In this document: piece by piece, positions 43,189 through 51,431 of the stretch | How positions within the stretch are numbered: position 1 is the stretch's first letter | Layout: each line of letters begins with the position of its first letter | From: Ureibacillus chungkukjangi | GTDB lineage: Bacteria; Bacillota; Bacilli; Bacillales_A; Planococcaceae | Assembly (NCBI RefSeq): GCF_003217295.1 | Contig: NZ_QJTJ01000002.1 | Location: forward strand, 248,001 to 312,000 | Direction: 5' to 3' | DNA: 64,000 nucleotides | Made by a program: the position numbers and the translations under genes | The notes under the pieces: model-generated | Databases searched by the model: none | What the model saw: only the letters and a program-made list of their open reading frames with translations | What the model was told of the DNA's origin: nothing

Positions 43189-44124
43189 TTGTTAAACAAA
43201 GTTCAGCTTGGAAAATCAGAGCTCCATGTTAACCCTATTGGTTTAGGAGCAAATGCTGTTGGAGGACATAATTTATATCCTAATTTAAATGAAGAGGTAG
43301 GCAAGGATTTGGTTCGTACAGCCATTGATAATGGAATGAACTTTATCGATACAGCTTTTAGTTATGGTCCTGAACGTTCAGAGGAATTGATTGCCGAGGT
43401 TTTGAAGGAAAATGGAAGAAGAAATGACGTTATTATAGGAACTAAGATTGCACAAAAGTTTGTGGATGGAAAAACAATTATCGATAACTCTCCCTCCTTT
43501 TTACGTAGCGAGGTCGAGAAAAGCTTAAAACGGCTTCAAACTGATTATATCGATTTATTGTATATTCATTACCCTGACAAAGCTACACCTAAGGATGAAG
43601 CAATTGGAGCTCTTAAACAATTGAAGGATGAGGGGAAAATCCGTGCTATAGGGGTTTCGAATTTCACGCCTGAGCAGTTAAAAGAAGCAAATAGGGATGG
43701 ATATGTGGATGTAGTACAAGGAGAATATAATTTATTTAGTCGAGCAGCTGAATCAACGTACTTCCCTTATACAACACAAAATAATATTTCTTTCATTCCC
43801 TACTTCCCATTAGCTTCAGGTCTGCTAACCGGAAAGTATACTAAGGAATCTACCTTCAATGATTTCCGTACAAGACTTCCCTATTTCCAGGAAGAAGTTT
43901 TTGCAGCTAATTTAGAAAAGGTAGAACAGCTGCGAGCTATTGCCAATGCAAAGGACGTTGACGTTGCTCATGTTGTTTTAGCATGGTACCTGACACACGA
44001 AGCTGTAACGGCTGTCATTCCAGGTGCTAAAAACGGCGAGCAGGTGCTAAACAATTTAAAAACTCTTGATGTACAACTTACAAATGATGAAATTCTAGCA
44101 ATTGATCAGCTATTTAAGGCTTAA
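43189..44124 (+). CDS. aldo/keto reductase
   Basis: From TTG at 43189 (7 nt after AAGGA) the 311-residue protein is an AKR barrel. The catalytic Asp and Tyr are in [17 protein letters not shown], the Lys in [10 protein letters not shown], and the His in [10 protein letters not shown]-terminal [15 protein letters not shown] is the NADPH-binding part. It reduces aldehydes or ketones with NADPH; substrate unknown. An ATG at 43144 is possible but lacks a ribosome site. Confidence 0.9.
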   Translation: MLNKVQLGKSELHVNPIGLGANAVGGHNLYPNLNEEVGKDLVRTAIDNGMNFIDTAFSYGPERSEELIAEVLKENGRRNDVIIGTKIAQKFVDGKTIIDNSPSFLRSEVEKSLKRLQTDYIDLLYIHYPDKATPKDEAIGALKQLKDEGKIRAIGVSNFTPEQLKEANRDGYVDVVQGEYNLFSRAAESTYFPYTTQNNISFIPYFPLASGLLTGKYTKESTFNDFRTRLPYFQEEVFAANLEKVEQLRAIANAKDVDVAHVVLAWYLTHEAVTAVIPGAKNGEQVLNNLKTLDVQLTNDEILAIDQLFKA

Positions 44125-44128
44125 ATTA

Positions 44129-44165
44129 AAAAGGGTGACCCTAACTTTTTGTTAAGGTTACCCTT
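44129..44165. terminator. bidirectional terminator
   Basis: AAAGGGTGACC pairs with GGTTACCCTTT (one mismatch) over a 15-nt loop, between convergent aldo/keto reductase and dioxygenase genes. Confidence 0.88.
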
Positions 44166-44171
44166 TATCTA

Positions 44172-45113
44172 TTAATCTAATGGCTCTAATCTATTTTCGA
44201 TTTCCTGTCTTCGCTCCTCTAAAAATGGAGGTAAATCCAGCTTTTCACCTAACGTTTTTACATCTGCATCAACCGTAAATCCTGGACCATCTGTGGCAAT
44301 TTCAAATAGAATGCCATTTGATTCTCTGAAATATAAACTCTTAAAGTAAAAGCGATCGACAACTCCAGAAGAATGGAATCCACGCTGTTTCACTTGTTCA
44401 TCCCAATAGGCTAATTCCTCGTCGTCTTTTGCGCGTAACGCTAGATGGTGTATGCTTCCACGACCTGGCTTTTCACTTGGTCCATCTAATTCCTTTACTA
44501 AGATCTCACCAAACCCTTGCCCTTCGATTGATTGTAGAAGAATTTGTTCCTCATTGCGTTCCCTCACAACAAAACCAAAAATCTCCGTTAATGTTTTCAC
44601 AAGCTTCCCAGCATTTTTCACCGTTATTTCAATGGTACCCATCCCTAAAATCTGATGTTCAATAGGTACATTGGAGTTATCCCAAGTCGTCCAAAAGTTT
44701 GGAACCTCTTCCCCATCGCTGTTTAATAGAATCATTCGCAGCCCCTCTGGATCCTCGAAGGCAAGTGCCTCTCTACCTGCGTAACGCGAGATTTCATTAT
44801 GCTTTACGTTCAATTCTTCAAAACGATTTTTCCAGTAAACTAAACTATCAACCGATGGCACAAAAAGTCCGATAAGAGTTATTGCATTCGTTCCTCTATG
44901 AGTTCTTCCCACCATTGGGATTTCAAAGAATGTTAACCCTGTTCCAGGACTTCCGACTAAGTCTCCAAAGAACAGATGGTACATCGAAGGATCATCCTGA
45001 TTGACCGACTTCTTAACTCTGCGTAACCCTAGTGTTTCTCTATAAAACTCATCATTTTTCTTGGCGTTTTTTGAAATCATAGAAATATGATGATGACCTA
45101 AAATAGTTGCCAT
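44172..45113 (-). CDS. ring-cleaving dioxygenase (glyoxalase family, MhqA/MhqO-like)
   Basis: The 313-residue protein has two vicinal-oxygen-chelate modules. Metal ligands are likely His in ILGHHHISMISKN (near residue 8), Glu in LTFFEIPM, His in GSIHHLALRAKDDEELA, and Glu in GILFEIATDGPGFTV. This is the MhqA/MhqE/MhqO group that removes hydroquinones and quinones in Bacillus. AAGGGA precedes the ATG. A perfect MhqR-type palindrome lies 34 nt upstream, supporting quinone-responsive repression. Confidence 0.9.
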   Translation of the reverse strand: MATILGHHHISMISKNAKKNDEFYRETLGLRRVKKSVNQDDPSMYHLFFGDLVGSPGTGLTFFEIPMVGRTHRGTNAITLIGLFVPSVDSLVYWKNRFEELNVKHNEISRYAGREALAFEDPEGLRMILLNSDGEEVPNFWTTWDNSNVPIEHQILGMGTIEITVKNAGKLVKTLTEIFGFVVRERNEEQILLQSIEGQGFGEILVKELDGPSEKPGRGSIHHLALRAKDDEELAYWDEQVKQRGFHSSGVVDRFYFKSLYFRESNGILFEIATDGPGFTVDADVKTLGEKLDLPPFLEERRQEIENRLEPLD

Positions 45114-45146
45114 TTCCCTTCCCCCGTTTCTGATTATCTTGCTATC

Positions 45147-45172
45147 ATTTTATCTCGAATTCGAGATAAAAT
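45147..45172. promoter_or_regulatory. MhqR-type operator palindrome
   Basis: A 26-bp perfect palindrome, half-site ATTTTATCTCGAA and its exact complement, is centred between 45159 and 45160. It contains TATCTCGAATTCGAGATA, as in known MhqR boxes of B. subtilis. It lies just upstream of the ring-cleaving dioxygenase gene. No mhqR gene is in the window. Confidence 0.88.
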
Positions 45173-45229
45173 CAATCTATTGATAAATGTGATGCTGTTA
45201 TTGTGAGCATTTCCCTTTCTTCTATACTT

Positions 45230-45263
45230 AAAAACGCCTCCCCACATTCGTAGAGAGACGTTT
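45230..45263 (-). terminator. terminator of menA
   Basis: On the minus strand AAACGTCTC pairs with GAGGCGTTT (one G:T) and is followed by TTTAAG. It lies just after the menA stop. Confidence 0.7.
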
Positions 45264-45266
45264 GTT

Positions 45267-46190
45267 TTAAAACAAATAGCTTATTAACAACCCAATTGAT
45301 AATAAAAATGAGAAAAGTGTATTGGTGATTGCCGTTGATTTCATAGCAATTCGCATAAATTGCGGCTCTTTTTCACCCTTTTTAAATCCTTGAATTGCGG
45401 AAATCGGTTTTTTCACACTTAGTAATACAACTAATGCCCAAGGACTAACAATGCCAGCGAACACTAGAACAATTATCCATAGATATGAGATAACAAAGGC
45501 AATTGCTAGAGAAAGTACAGCTTTATCTCGCCCAAGAAGAATCGCTAATGTTTTGCGTCCACCCTTCGTATCCTCTTCAATATCACGGATATTATTGGCC
45601 ATATTGATGCCGCCAACTAAAATCCCCACTGGAATAGAAATTAACAATGCAGTTAGTGATACATCGCCAGCTTGAATAAAGTAAGCAATTAACACAAAGC
45701 CTGTCCCCATTAACGCTCCAGCAAATAATTCTCCAAATGGTGTATAAGCAATCGGCATCGGTCCGCCTGTGTAGAAATAACCTACTGCCATACCGAATAA
45801 TCCAATCACCACTAACCACCAGCTACTACTTGAGCAAATATATACACCGATAATAGCAGCTAAAATGTACAGGAGAATCGCTACACTTAGTACATTTTTA
45901 GGCTTTAAGCCATGACGCACGATTCCTCCACCAATTCCAACTGAATCAGCAGTGTCTAAGCCGCGCTTGAAATCGTAATATTCATTAAATAAATTTGTCG
46001 CAATTTGTAGCGCTAAACATGCTACCATCATAGCGATAAATAATAGCCAATGAATTTGAGTATCGAATAAAGCGATTACTGTTCCTAAAATTACAGGAGC
46101 AAACGTCGCCGTTAATGTATGTGGTCGAGTCATTTTCCACATTAATTTTGCGGGACTCATATTTTTTTCATTTTCCATGAATCTATTCAA
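45267..46190 (-). CDS. menA: 1,4-dihydroxy-2-naphthoate polyprenyltransferase
   Basis: The UbiA-family integral membrane enzyme attaches a polyprenyl chain to DHNA in menaquinone synthesis. It has about eight or nine hydrophobic segments and both Asp-rich motifs: NLFNEYYDFKRGLDTAD (first, NxxxDxxxD type) and NMANNIRDIEEDTKGGRKTL (second). The TTG at 46190 lies 5 nt after GAGAGG; an ATG four codons on is possible. Length is 307. The neighbours are not menaquinone genes, which is usual for menA in Bacillales. Confidence 0.9.
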   Translation of the reverse strand: MNRFMENEKNMSPAKLMWKMTRPHTLTATFAPVILGTVIALFDTQIHWLLFIAMMVACLALQIATNLFNEYYDFKRGLDTADSVGIGGGIVRHGLKPKNVLSVAILLYILAAIIGVYICSSSSWWLVVIGLFGMAVGYFYTGGPMPIAYTPFGELFAGALMGTGFVLIAYFIQAGDVSLTALLISIPVGILVGGINMANNIRDIEEDTKGGRKTLAILLGRDKAVLSLAIAFVISYLWIIVLVFAGIVSPWALVVLLSVKKPISAIQGFKKGEKEPQFMRIAMKSTAITNTLFSFLLSIGLLISYLF

Positions 46191-46324
46191 CTAACCTCTC
46201 TGTTATAGTTTTTCACATTCCTTCATTATATCAAATTCACGAGAATGCTCAATGACGACTTGTTGGGAGAGTGGCTTCGAATTAAATGTAGATTGATAAT
46301 TTTGATGATTTATGGTGCACATTA

Positions 46325-46392
46325 AATTTTACCAGACAATTTTTCTAATTTACCAGACACATTCACGCAAATACCGGACACTCTACCTTACT
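46325..46392. repeat. 21-bp-period array with core TTTACCAGACA
   Basis: Three units follow one another: ACCAGACA at 46331 and 46352, and ACCGGACA at 46373, exactly 21 nt apart. The core TTTACCAGACA is conserved and the remaining 10 nt vary. It lies between the menA start and the GNAT gene. It shares its period and core-plus-variable layout with the arrays at 4975 and 16188, but not its core sequence. Confidence 0.75.
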
Positions 46393-46404
46393 CCCCCAAC
46401 TCTA

Positions 46405-46445
46405 ACAAAAAAAAACACCCACAAATCACTTAAGATTTATGGGTA
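46405..46445 (-). terminator. terminator of the double-GNAT gene
   Basis: On the minus strand ACCCATAAATC pairs with GATTTGTGGGT and nine T residues follow. Confidence 0.85.
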
Positions 46446-46453
46446 TCCCCTAT

Positions 46454-47332
46454 TTACTGACCTGTATAAATAAAGTAATCTACTTGCATTGATTTGATAA
46501 ATCCAGCTTTTTCATAAACTGCTAGTGCTCGCTCGTTTTCTAGCTCGACGTCTAGCATGACATTTGTATCGCCATTTCGCATAGCAAAATCTTTTATCCA
46601 CTTTAACAGAGCCGTTCCAATACCTAGACCTTGTTTATCTGGATGAACGGCTAATGCCGAAATAGATTGGGCGTTTCCATCCTTAGAGGAGGTTACTGTC
46701 CCAACGATTTCTCCATCCAATTCAGCAACCCATAATACTCTACCTTCTGACATCGTATTATAGTGAATTAGCTCAATAGATTCTTCACGTAAATCACCAA
46801 ATGCGTTGCTGAAAATTTCAATCAACGCCTCCTGATCTGTACCCTCTAAATAAGGACGAATGTGAATAGACTCAAGTGATTCCATTTCTTCTGGCTGAGC
46901 TTCTAATGTTGCTTCTGAAAAACTATAGGAATAACCATACTTCTCTACAAATTTGCGGCGAGATGTATCATTTTCGATTACTAATGCCAGTTCTCCCTCA
47001 GCGCCTCTTTGATGCAAGCCATCACCAATCACCTTCAATAATGCTTCATCTAAGCCAATATCGCGGTACATTGGAGATACTAAAATGGCCCATTCATACG
47101 TATTTAACGCTATTTGGTCAGTAGCACTCGCTACGCCTACCAACTCATCCTGCTCATTATCATAGGCAAGGACGAAAAAGCCTTTAACATTAAAATTAAG
47201 AGAATCCTGTAAATTTAAAACAGAACTATAATTGTAATTATCTGATAGCAATGCAGCTTCACATAATGATTTGATCTCACTATAAGTTTCCGGATCAATC
47301 GGAAACGACTGTGTAATAATTGAAAGGTTCAT
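46454..47332 (-). CDS. tandem GNAT-domain N-acetyltransferase
   Basis: The 292-residue protein contains two GNAT modules. The C-terminal one is complete: LAVHPDKQGLGIGTALLKWI (motif A with QGLGIG) and YEKAGF. The N-terminal one is divergent: AILVSPMYRDIGLDEALLKVI lacks the usual glycine loop. So one half is likely catalytic and the other structural. The ATG is preceded by a modest GAGAG site. Substrate unknown. Confidence 0.85.
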   Translation of the reverse strand: MNLSIITQSFPIDPETYSEIKSLCEAALLSDNYNYSSVLNLQDSLNFNVKGFFVLAYDNEQDELVGVASATDQIALNTYEWAILVSPMYRDIGLDEALLKVIGDGLHQRGAEGELALVIENDTSRRKFVEKYGYSYSFSEATLEAQPEEMESLESIHIRPYLEGTDQEALIEIFSNAFGDLREESIELIHYNTMSEGRVLWVAELDGEIVGTVTSSKDGNAQSISALAVHPDKQGLGIGTALLKWIKDFAMRNGDTNVMLDVELENERALAVYEKAGFIKSMQVDYFIYTGQ

Positions 47333-47435
47333 TTATAAAACTCTCCGATTCTTAAAACTTATGCTTTTCATTTTAGATGAACCCTCATACAGTCGCAAGG
47401 TCATTTCAGGAATTACATGTAATTACCTAGTACAA

Positions 47436-49268
47436 TCATTTAATACCAGATTGACTAAGCATATTAGCATAAATACCATTGTGCTCCATTAATTCCTTTT
47501 GAGTTCCCGATTCCATTACTTCCCCTTGCTGCATAACAAATACAACATTGGCATTGCGAATCGTATTTAGACGATGGGCGATTACGAAGCTCGTTCTTCC
47601 CTTCATCAATTCCTCAAGAGCTTGTTGGATCTTCACCTCTGTAACTGTATCGATACTACTTGTAGCCTCATCTAGTAATAAAATGACCGGATCTGCTACA
47701 AAGGCTCTCGCAATGGAAAGCAGCTGCTTTTGTCCTTGAGAGATCTCACTTCCGTCAGCAGTTAAAATCGTTTCATAGCCATTCGGTAGCTTCATAATAA
47801 AGTCATGGGCATTGGCCTTCTTACAAGCCTCTATAATCTCTCCATTTGTGGCATCTAGTCTGCCATATCGAATATTTTCATAGACACTTGCCTCGAACAG
47901 GAACGAATCCTGTAAAACAAAAGCCATTTGGTTTCTTAATGTTTGCCTTTTAATGTCCTTTATATTTACACCATCAAAAAGCACTTCGCCACTTTCCACA
48001 TCGTAAAATCGAGAAATCAGTTGCATAATCGTTGTTTTCCCAGCACCCGTAGCTCCTATTAAAGCTGCCGTTTGACCTGGCTTTACACTAAAGCTTACAT
48101 TTTTTAAAGTGTAAGCTTCTTCGGCAGATTCATATTTGAATGAAACATCACAGAATTCAACTTCACCCGAAAGCTTATGCTCACCAGCTACTTTCCCTTC
48201 GTCCTCTTCCTTCGTTTCATCCATGATTGAAAATACACGCTCTGCCCCTGCAATAGCTGATAAAACGGTATTCATCTGGTTTGCTAAATCATTTAATGGA
48301 CGCGTAAATTGGCGAGAGTACTCCGTAAAAATAACGATGGTTCCTATCGATACATGACCGTTAAAGGCTAGAATTCCACCGATACCTGCAATAATCGCAA
48401 AGCTGATATTATTTAATAGGTTCATAACTTTAGGGATGAACCCTGAATAAGTAAATGCCCAAAATCCAGTTCTGCGATATCTCGCACTTTTTTCACGGAA
48501 TTCGTCCTTTACTCGTTCCTCCTGAGAAAAGGCTTTTACAACCCGTTGACCAGAAATTGTTTCCTCAATCATTCCATTTAAAGCACCAATCGCAGCCTGC
48601 TGTTCCTTAAATAGCTTTCCTGTTCGTTTTGTAATCCAACGAGTTGCCATAAGCATTAAAGGAATAATCAGCATCGTCAGCAATGTTAATAACGGGCTTA
48701 ATGTTAGCATTACAATGACTGTACCTGTTAACGTCAATATGCTTGAAAACACTTGAATAAAGGAAGTATTTAAAGTAGCACTAACCGTTTCGATATCATT
48801 TGTTGCCCGACTCATTAATTCACCGTGTTGTCGCTTATCGAAAAAGGTAACTGGAAGGTGTAACAAATGATGAAACACTCCCGTACGCATATGATAGATA
48901 GTTTCTTGAGCAATCCCGATCATCCAGAAGTTTTGGAAGAAGAGCGATAGAGCCAATGCAACATAGATAAATACTAACCCAATAATCATCGGAAGCATGC
49001 CATCAAACTGCTGCTTTAATACATATTCATCAATCATATGACCAATTAGATATGGACCTAAAAGTGCCATTGCCGAACTTACAACAACCAAAAGTAAAAC
49101 AGCAATTAGTAAAGCTCTTCTTTCATCAACAATTTTCCAAATTCGCAGCAATGTATTTTTCCAATTGCTCGCTCGAGGTCCCTTCTCCTTTTTAATAGCA
49201 GGACCCTTCAGATCTTCCTTTGTTAAAACTGGTTCATAGCCAAACGGTTTTCGTATGAATTTCATCAC
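47436..49268 (-). CDS. heterodimeric ABC exporter subunit (YfiC-like)
   Basis: The 610-residue half-transporter has a six-helix membrane domain (about 50-350) and a C-terminal ATPase: Walker A IGATGAGKTTI, signature ISQGQKQLLSIARAF, Walker B ILLLDEATSSID with the catalytic Glu, and FVIAHRLNT with the switch His. It overlaps the upstream partner by 4 nt. Sizes (577 then 610) and order fit YfiB/YfiC-type multidrug or lipid exporters. Its signature ISQGQ differs slightly from the partner's LSGGQ, as is common in asymmetric heterodimers. Confidence 0.9.
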   Translation of the reverse strand: MMKFIRKPFGYEPVLTKEDLKGPAIKKEKGPRASNWKNTLLRIWKIVDERRALLIAVLLLVVVSSAMALLGPYLIGHMIDEYVLKQQFDGMLPMIIGLVFIYVALALSLFFQNFWMIGIAQETIYHMRTGVFHHLLHLPVTFFDKRQHGELMSRATNDIETVSATLNTSFIQVFSSILTLTGTVIVMLTLSPLLTLLTMLIIPLMLMATRWITKRTGKLFKEQQAAIGALNGMIEETISGQRVVKAFSQEERVKDEFREKSARYRRTGFWAFTYSGFIPKVMNLLNNISFAIIAGIGGILAFNGHVSIGTIVIFTEYSRQFTRPLNDLANQMNTVLSAIAGAERVFSIMDETKEEDEGKVAGEHKLSGEVEFCDVSFKYESAEEAYTLKNVSFSVKPGQTAALIGATGAGKTTIMQLISRFYDVESGEVLFDGVNIKDIKRQTLRNQMAFVLQDSFLFEASVYENIRYGRLDATNGEIIEACKKANAHDFIMKLPNGYETILTADGSEISQGQKQLLSIARAFVADPVILLLDEATSSIDTVTEVKIQQALEELMKGRTSFVIAHRLNTIRNANVVFVMQQGEVMESGTQKELMEHNGIYANMLSQSGIK

Positions 49269-50998
49269 GCTTCACCCTCTTGCTCTTGTTGTGACATAAC
49301 AATCTGATTATAACGAGCATTTGTCTCAAGAAGTTCTTCGTGTGTTCCATAACCAATCATCTGTCCTTCATCTAGCAGTAGAATTCGATCAGCACCCTTT
49401 GCCGTTCGAATCTTTTGAGTTACCACAAGCATTGTCGCGCGCTCCTGCTCAATTGCATCCCAGAAGGCAGTTTCTGTTTTTACATCCAATGCACTTGTAC
49501 TATCATCTAATATAAGGATGGAGGCGTTTCTTATTAAAGCTCTCGCTATACTTAAACGCTGCTTCTGCCCACCCGAAAGATTAACTCCTTTTTGGCCAAC
49601 TCTTGTTTCATAGCTGTTTGGGAAGCTCTCTACTGTTTGGTGAATTTGAGCGTTTGTGGTTGCTAGCACAACTTCATTCATTGATGCATCCTGTTTACCC
49701 CAGCTTACATTTTCATAGATAGTGCCTGTAAATAACATGGAGCTTTGAGGAACATAACCCATAATTGCTCTTAGCTCTTCTAAGGACCAATCCTGAATAG
49801 CGCGTCCATTGACATAGATAGTACCCTTAGTCGTGTCATAAAGTCTCGGCAGTAAGTTTAGAAGTGACGACTTACCTGCTCCCGTTGCTCCCATAATCGC
49901 TAGTTTTTCACCTGGTTCAACCGAGAAGGAAATATCCTGGAGAACACTCTTTTTCGTATTTGGATATTGGAAACTTACATTTTCAAAGCGAATTGCTTCA
50001 TTATTAACTGAATTTAAGTTAAACGGACGAGAAGAAGGCTCATACGTCTCTGTCCCCTTTTCAATAAGTAAGATTTCCTCCATTCGTTCTGAGGAAGCCT
50101 TTGCACGTGAAAGAGCAATGATGATAAAGGCAAACATTGAGAAGGAGCCAGTCATTCTTAAGGCATAGTTGACAACTGCTACTAGTTCTCCAACCTGTGC
50201 ATCCCCGTTTCGAACATCCATTGAGCCATACCATAGTGCCGCTAATAAACTAAGATTCATGACAAATAATAGTACCGGTTGAATAAGCTCCATAATTCGA
50301 AGGGCCTTCACCGTATCAAGCTGCAAATTGGTTGACACCTTTTCAAAACGCTCTGTTTCATATTTTCCACGCATATAGGCTTTTACTAAACGAATCGCTT
50401 GTAAATTTTCCTGAAGTACACGGTTTACACGATCGAGTCTACTTTGAACCTCACTAAATAGATGGACACCTTTTTTCGCTATGAACACTAAAAAGACAAT
50501 TAAAATTGGTGTACCAATTAGTAAAAACATCGCCATTTTAGGATTAACGATAAATGCCATCACCAAGCTCCCAAGTGCAGATAGTGGAGCACGCAGCATT
50601 ATTCGCAAGCTCATAAATAAGACTGATTGTACCTGCTGTACATCACTAGTAAGTCTAGTAATCAGACCCGATGTAGGGAAGCGCAAATAAGTTGCCATTG
50701 TAAAGGATTGAATTTTACTAAACAAAGCATTTCGCAAATCAAAGGCAAAGCTTTGTGCAACATGTGCCGCAAAATAGGAATTTATAATACCACTAGCAAA
50801 AGCAGCGAAGGCTAATACTAGCAGGATAATTCCCCAATAGCCAATTATCCCGATATCCCTTGTTACAATCCCATTATCAATAATTTTGGCAATGATTAGT
50901 GGCTGAATAAGCTCCACAACTAACTCGGTTAACATTAAAAATAATGCAAATAATGCCGGCCATTTGTACGGCTTTACATAGGAAAAAACTGTTTTCAA
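49265..50998 (-). CDS. heterodimeric ABC exporter subunit (YfiB-like)
   Basis: The 577-residue partner has a six-helix membrane domain, then an ATPase with Walker A MGATGAGKSSL, signature LSGGQKQRLSIARAL, and Walker B ILILDDSTSALD. The residue after Walker B is Asp rather than the usual Glu, and the switch motif reads VVTQKIRT without the usual His. So this subunit holds the degenerate site and the downstream partner the consensus site. This asymmetry is typical of heterodimeric exporters (BmrCD, TM287/288). Confidence 0.9.
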   Translation of the reverse strand: MKTVFSYVKPYKWPALFALFLMLTELVVELIQPLIIAKIIDNGIVTRDIGIIGYWGIILLVLAFAAFASGIINSYFAAHVAQSFAFDLRNALFSKIQSFTMATYLRFPTSGLITRLTSDVQQVQSVLFMSLRIMLRAPLSALGSLVMAFIVNPKMAMFLLIGTPILIVFLVFIAKKGVHLFSEVQSRLDRVNRVLQENLQAIRLVKAYMRGKYETERFEKVSTNLQLDTVKALRIMELIQPVLLFVMNLSLLAALWYGSMDVRNGDAQVGELVAVVNYALRMTGSFSMFAFIIIALSRAKASSERMEEILLIEKGTETYEPSSRPFNLNSVNNEAIRFENVSFQYPNTKKSVLQDISFSVEPGEKLAIMGATGAGKSSLLNLLPRLYDTTKGTIYVNGRAIQDWSLEELRAIMGYVPQSSMLFTGTIYENVSWGKQDASMNEVVLATTNAQIHQTVESFPNSYETRVGQKGVNLSGGQKQRLSIARALIRNASILILDDSTSALDVKTETAFWDAIEQERATMLVVTQKIRTAKGADRILLLDEGQMIGYGTHEELLETNARYNQIVMSQQEQEGEA

Positions 50999-51431
50999 AA
51001 CCTACACCCCTAACCCGCATTCCATTATGAACAAAACCAAAATCTAGATGCCATTCTTGTTTGTTAAAGCGATCACAATGTCAATTCTCACTTTTATTTC
51101 GTAATCCGTAATATATATAAGAATAACTCAAACCCTAAATTTTGCCAACCTCCTAAAGTCGTAAGTGAATCAAACAAATTAGAAAAACAGCATTTATAAG
51201 CCTTAAGTCTCAACGGTTTTTAATTAAACATATATAAACCATTTATATCATCTAAAAACAATACGATTCGTCCACAAATTTCATTACATTACATATTTTA
51301 TCTTTTTAACATTACTTTTTACCCTCATATTTTATAAACAAAAACTTCCCAATACTTTAATAGTGACTATTTGCCATAAAATCTTTATAATAAATAGTAT
51401 GAATTTACGGCTATTTAGGAGTGAGAAATAA
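50999..51431. other. intergenic stretch between divergent ABC exporter and GGDEF/EAL genes
   Basis: About 430 AT-rich nt. No repeat, RNA motif or additional gene recognised. It should contain the promoters of both divergent units. Confidence 0.4.
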
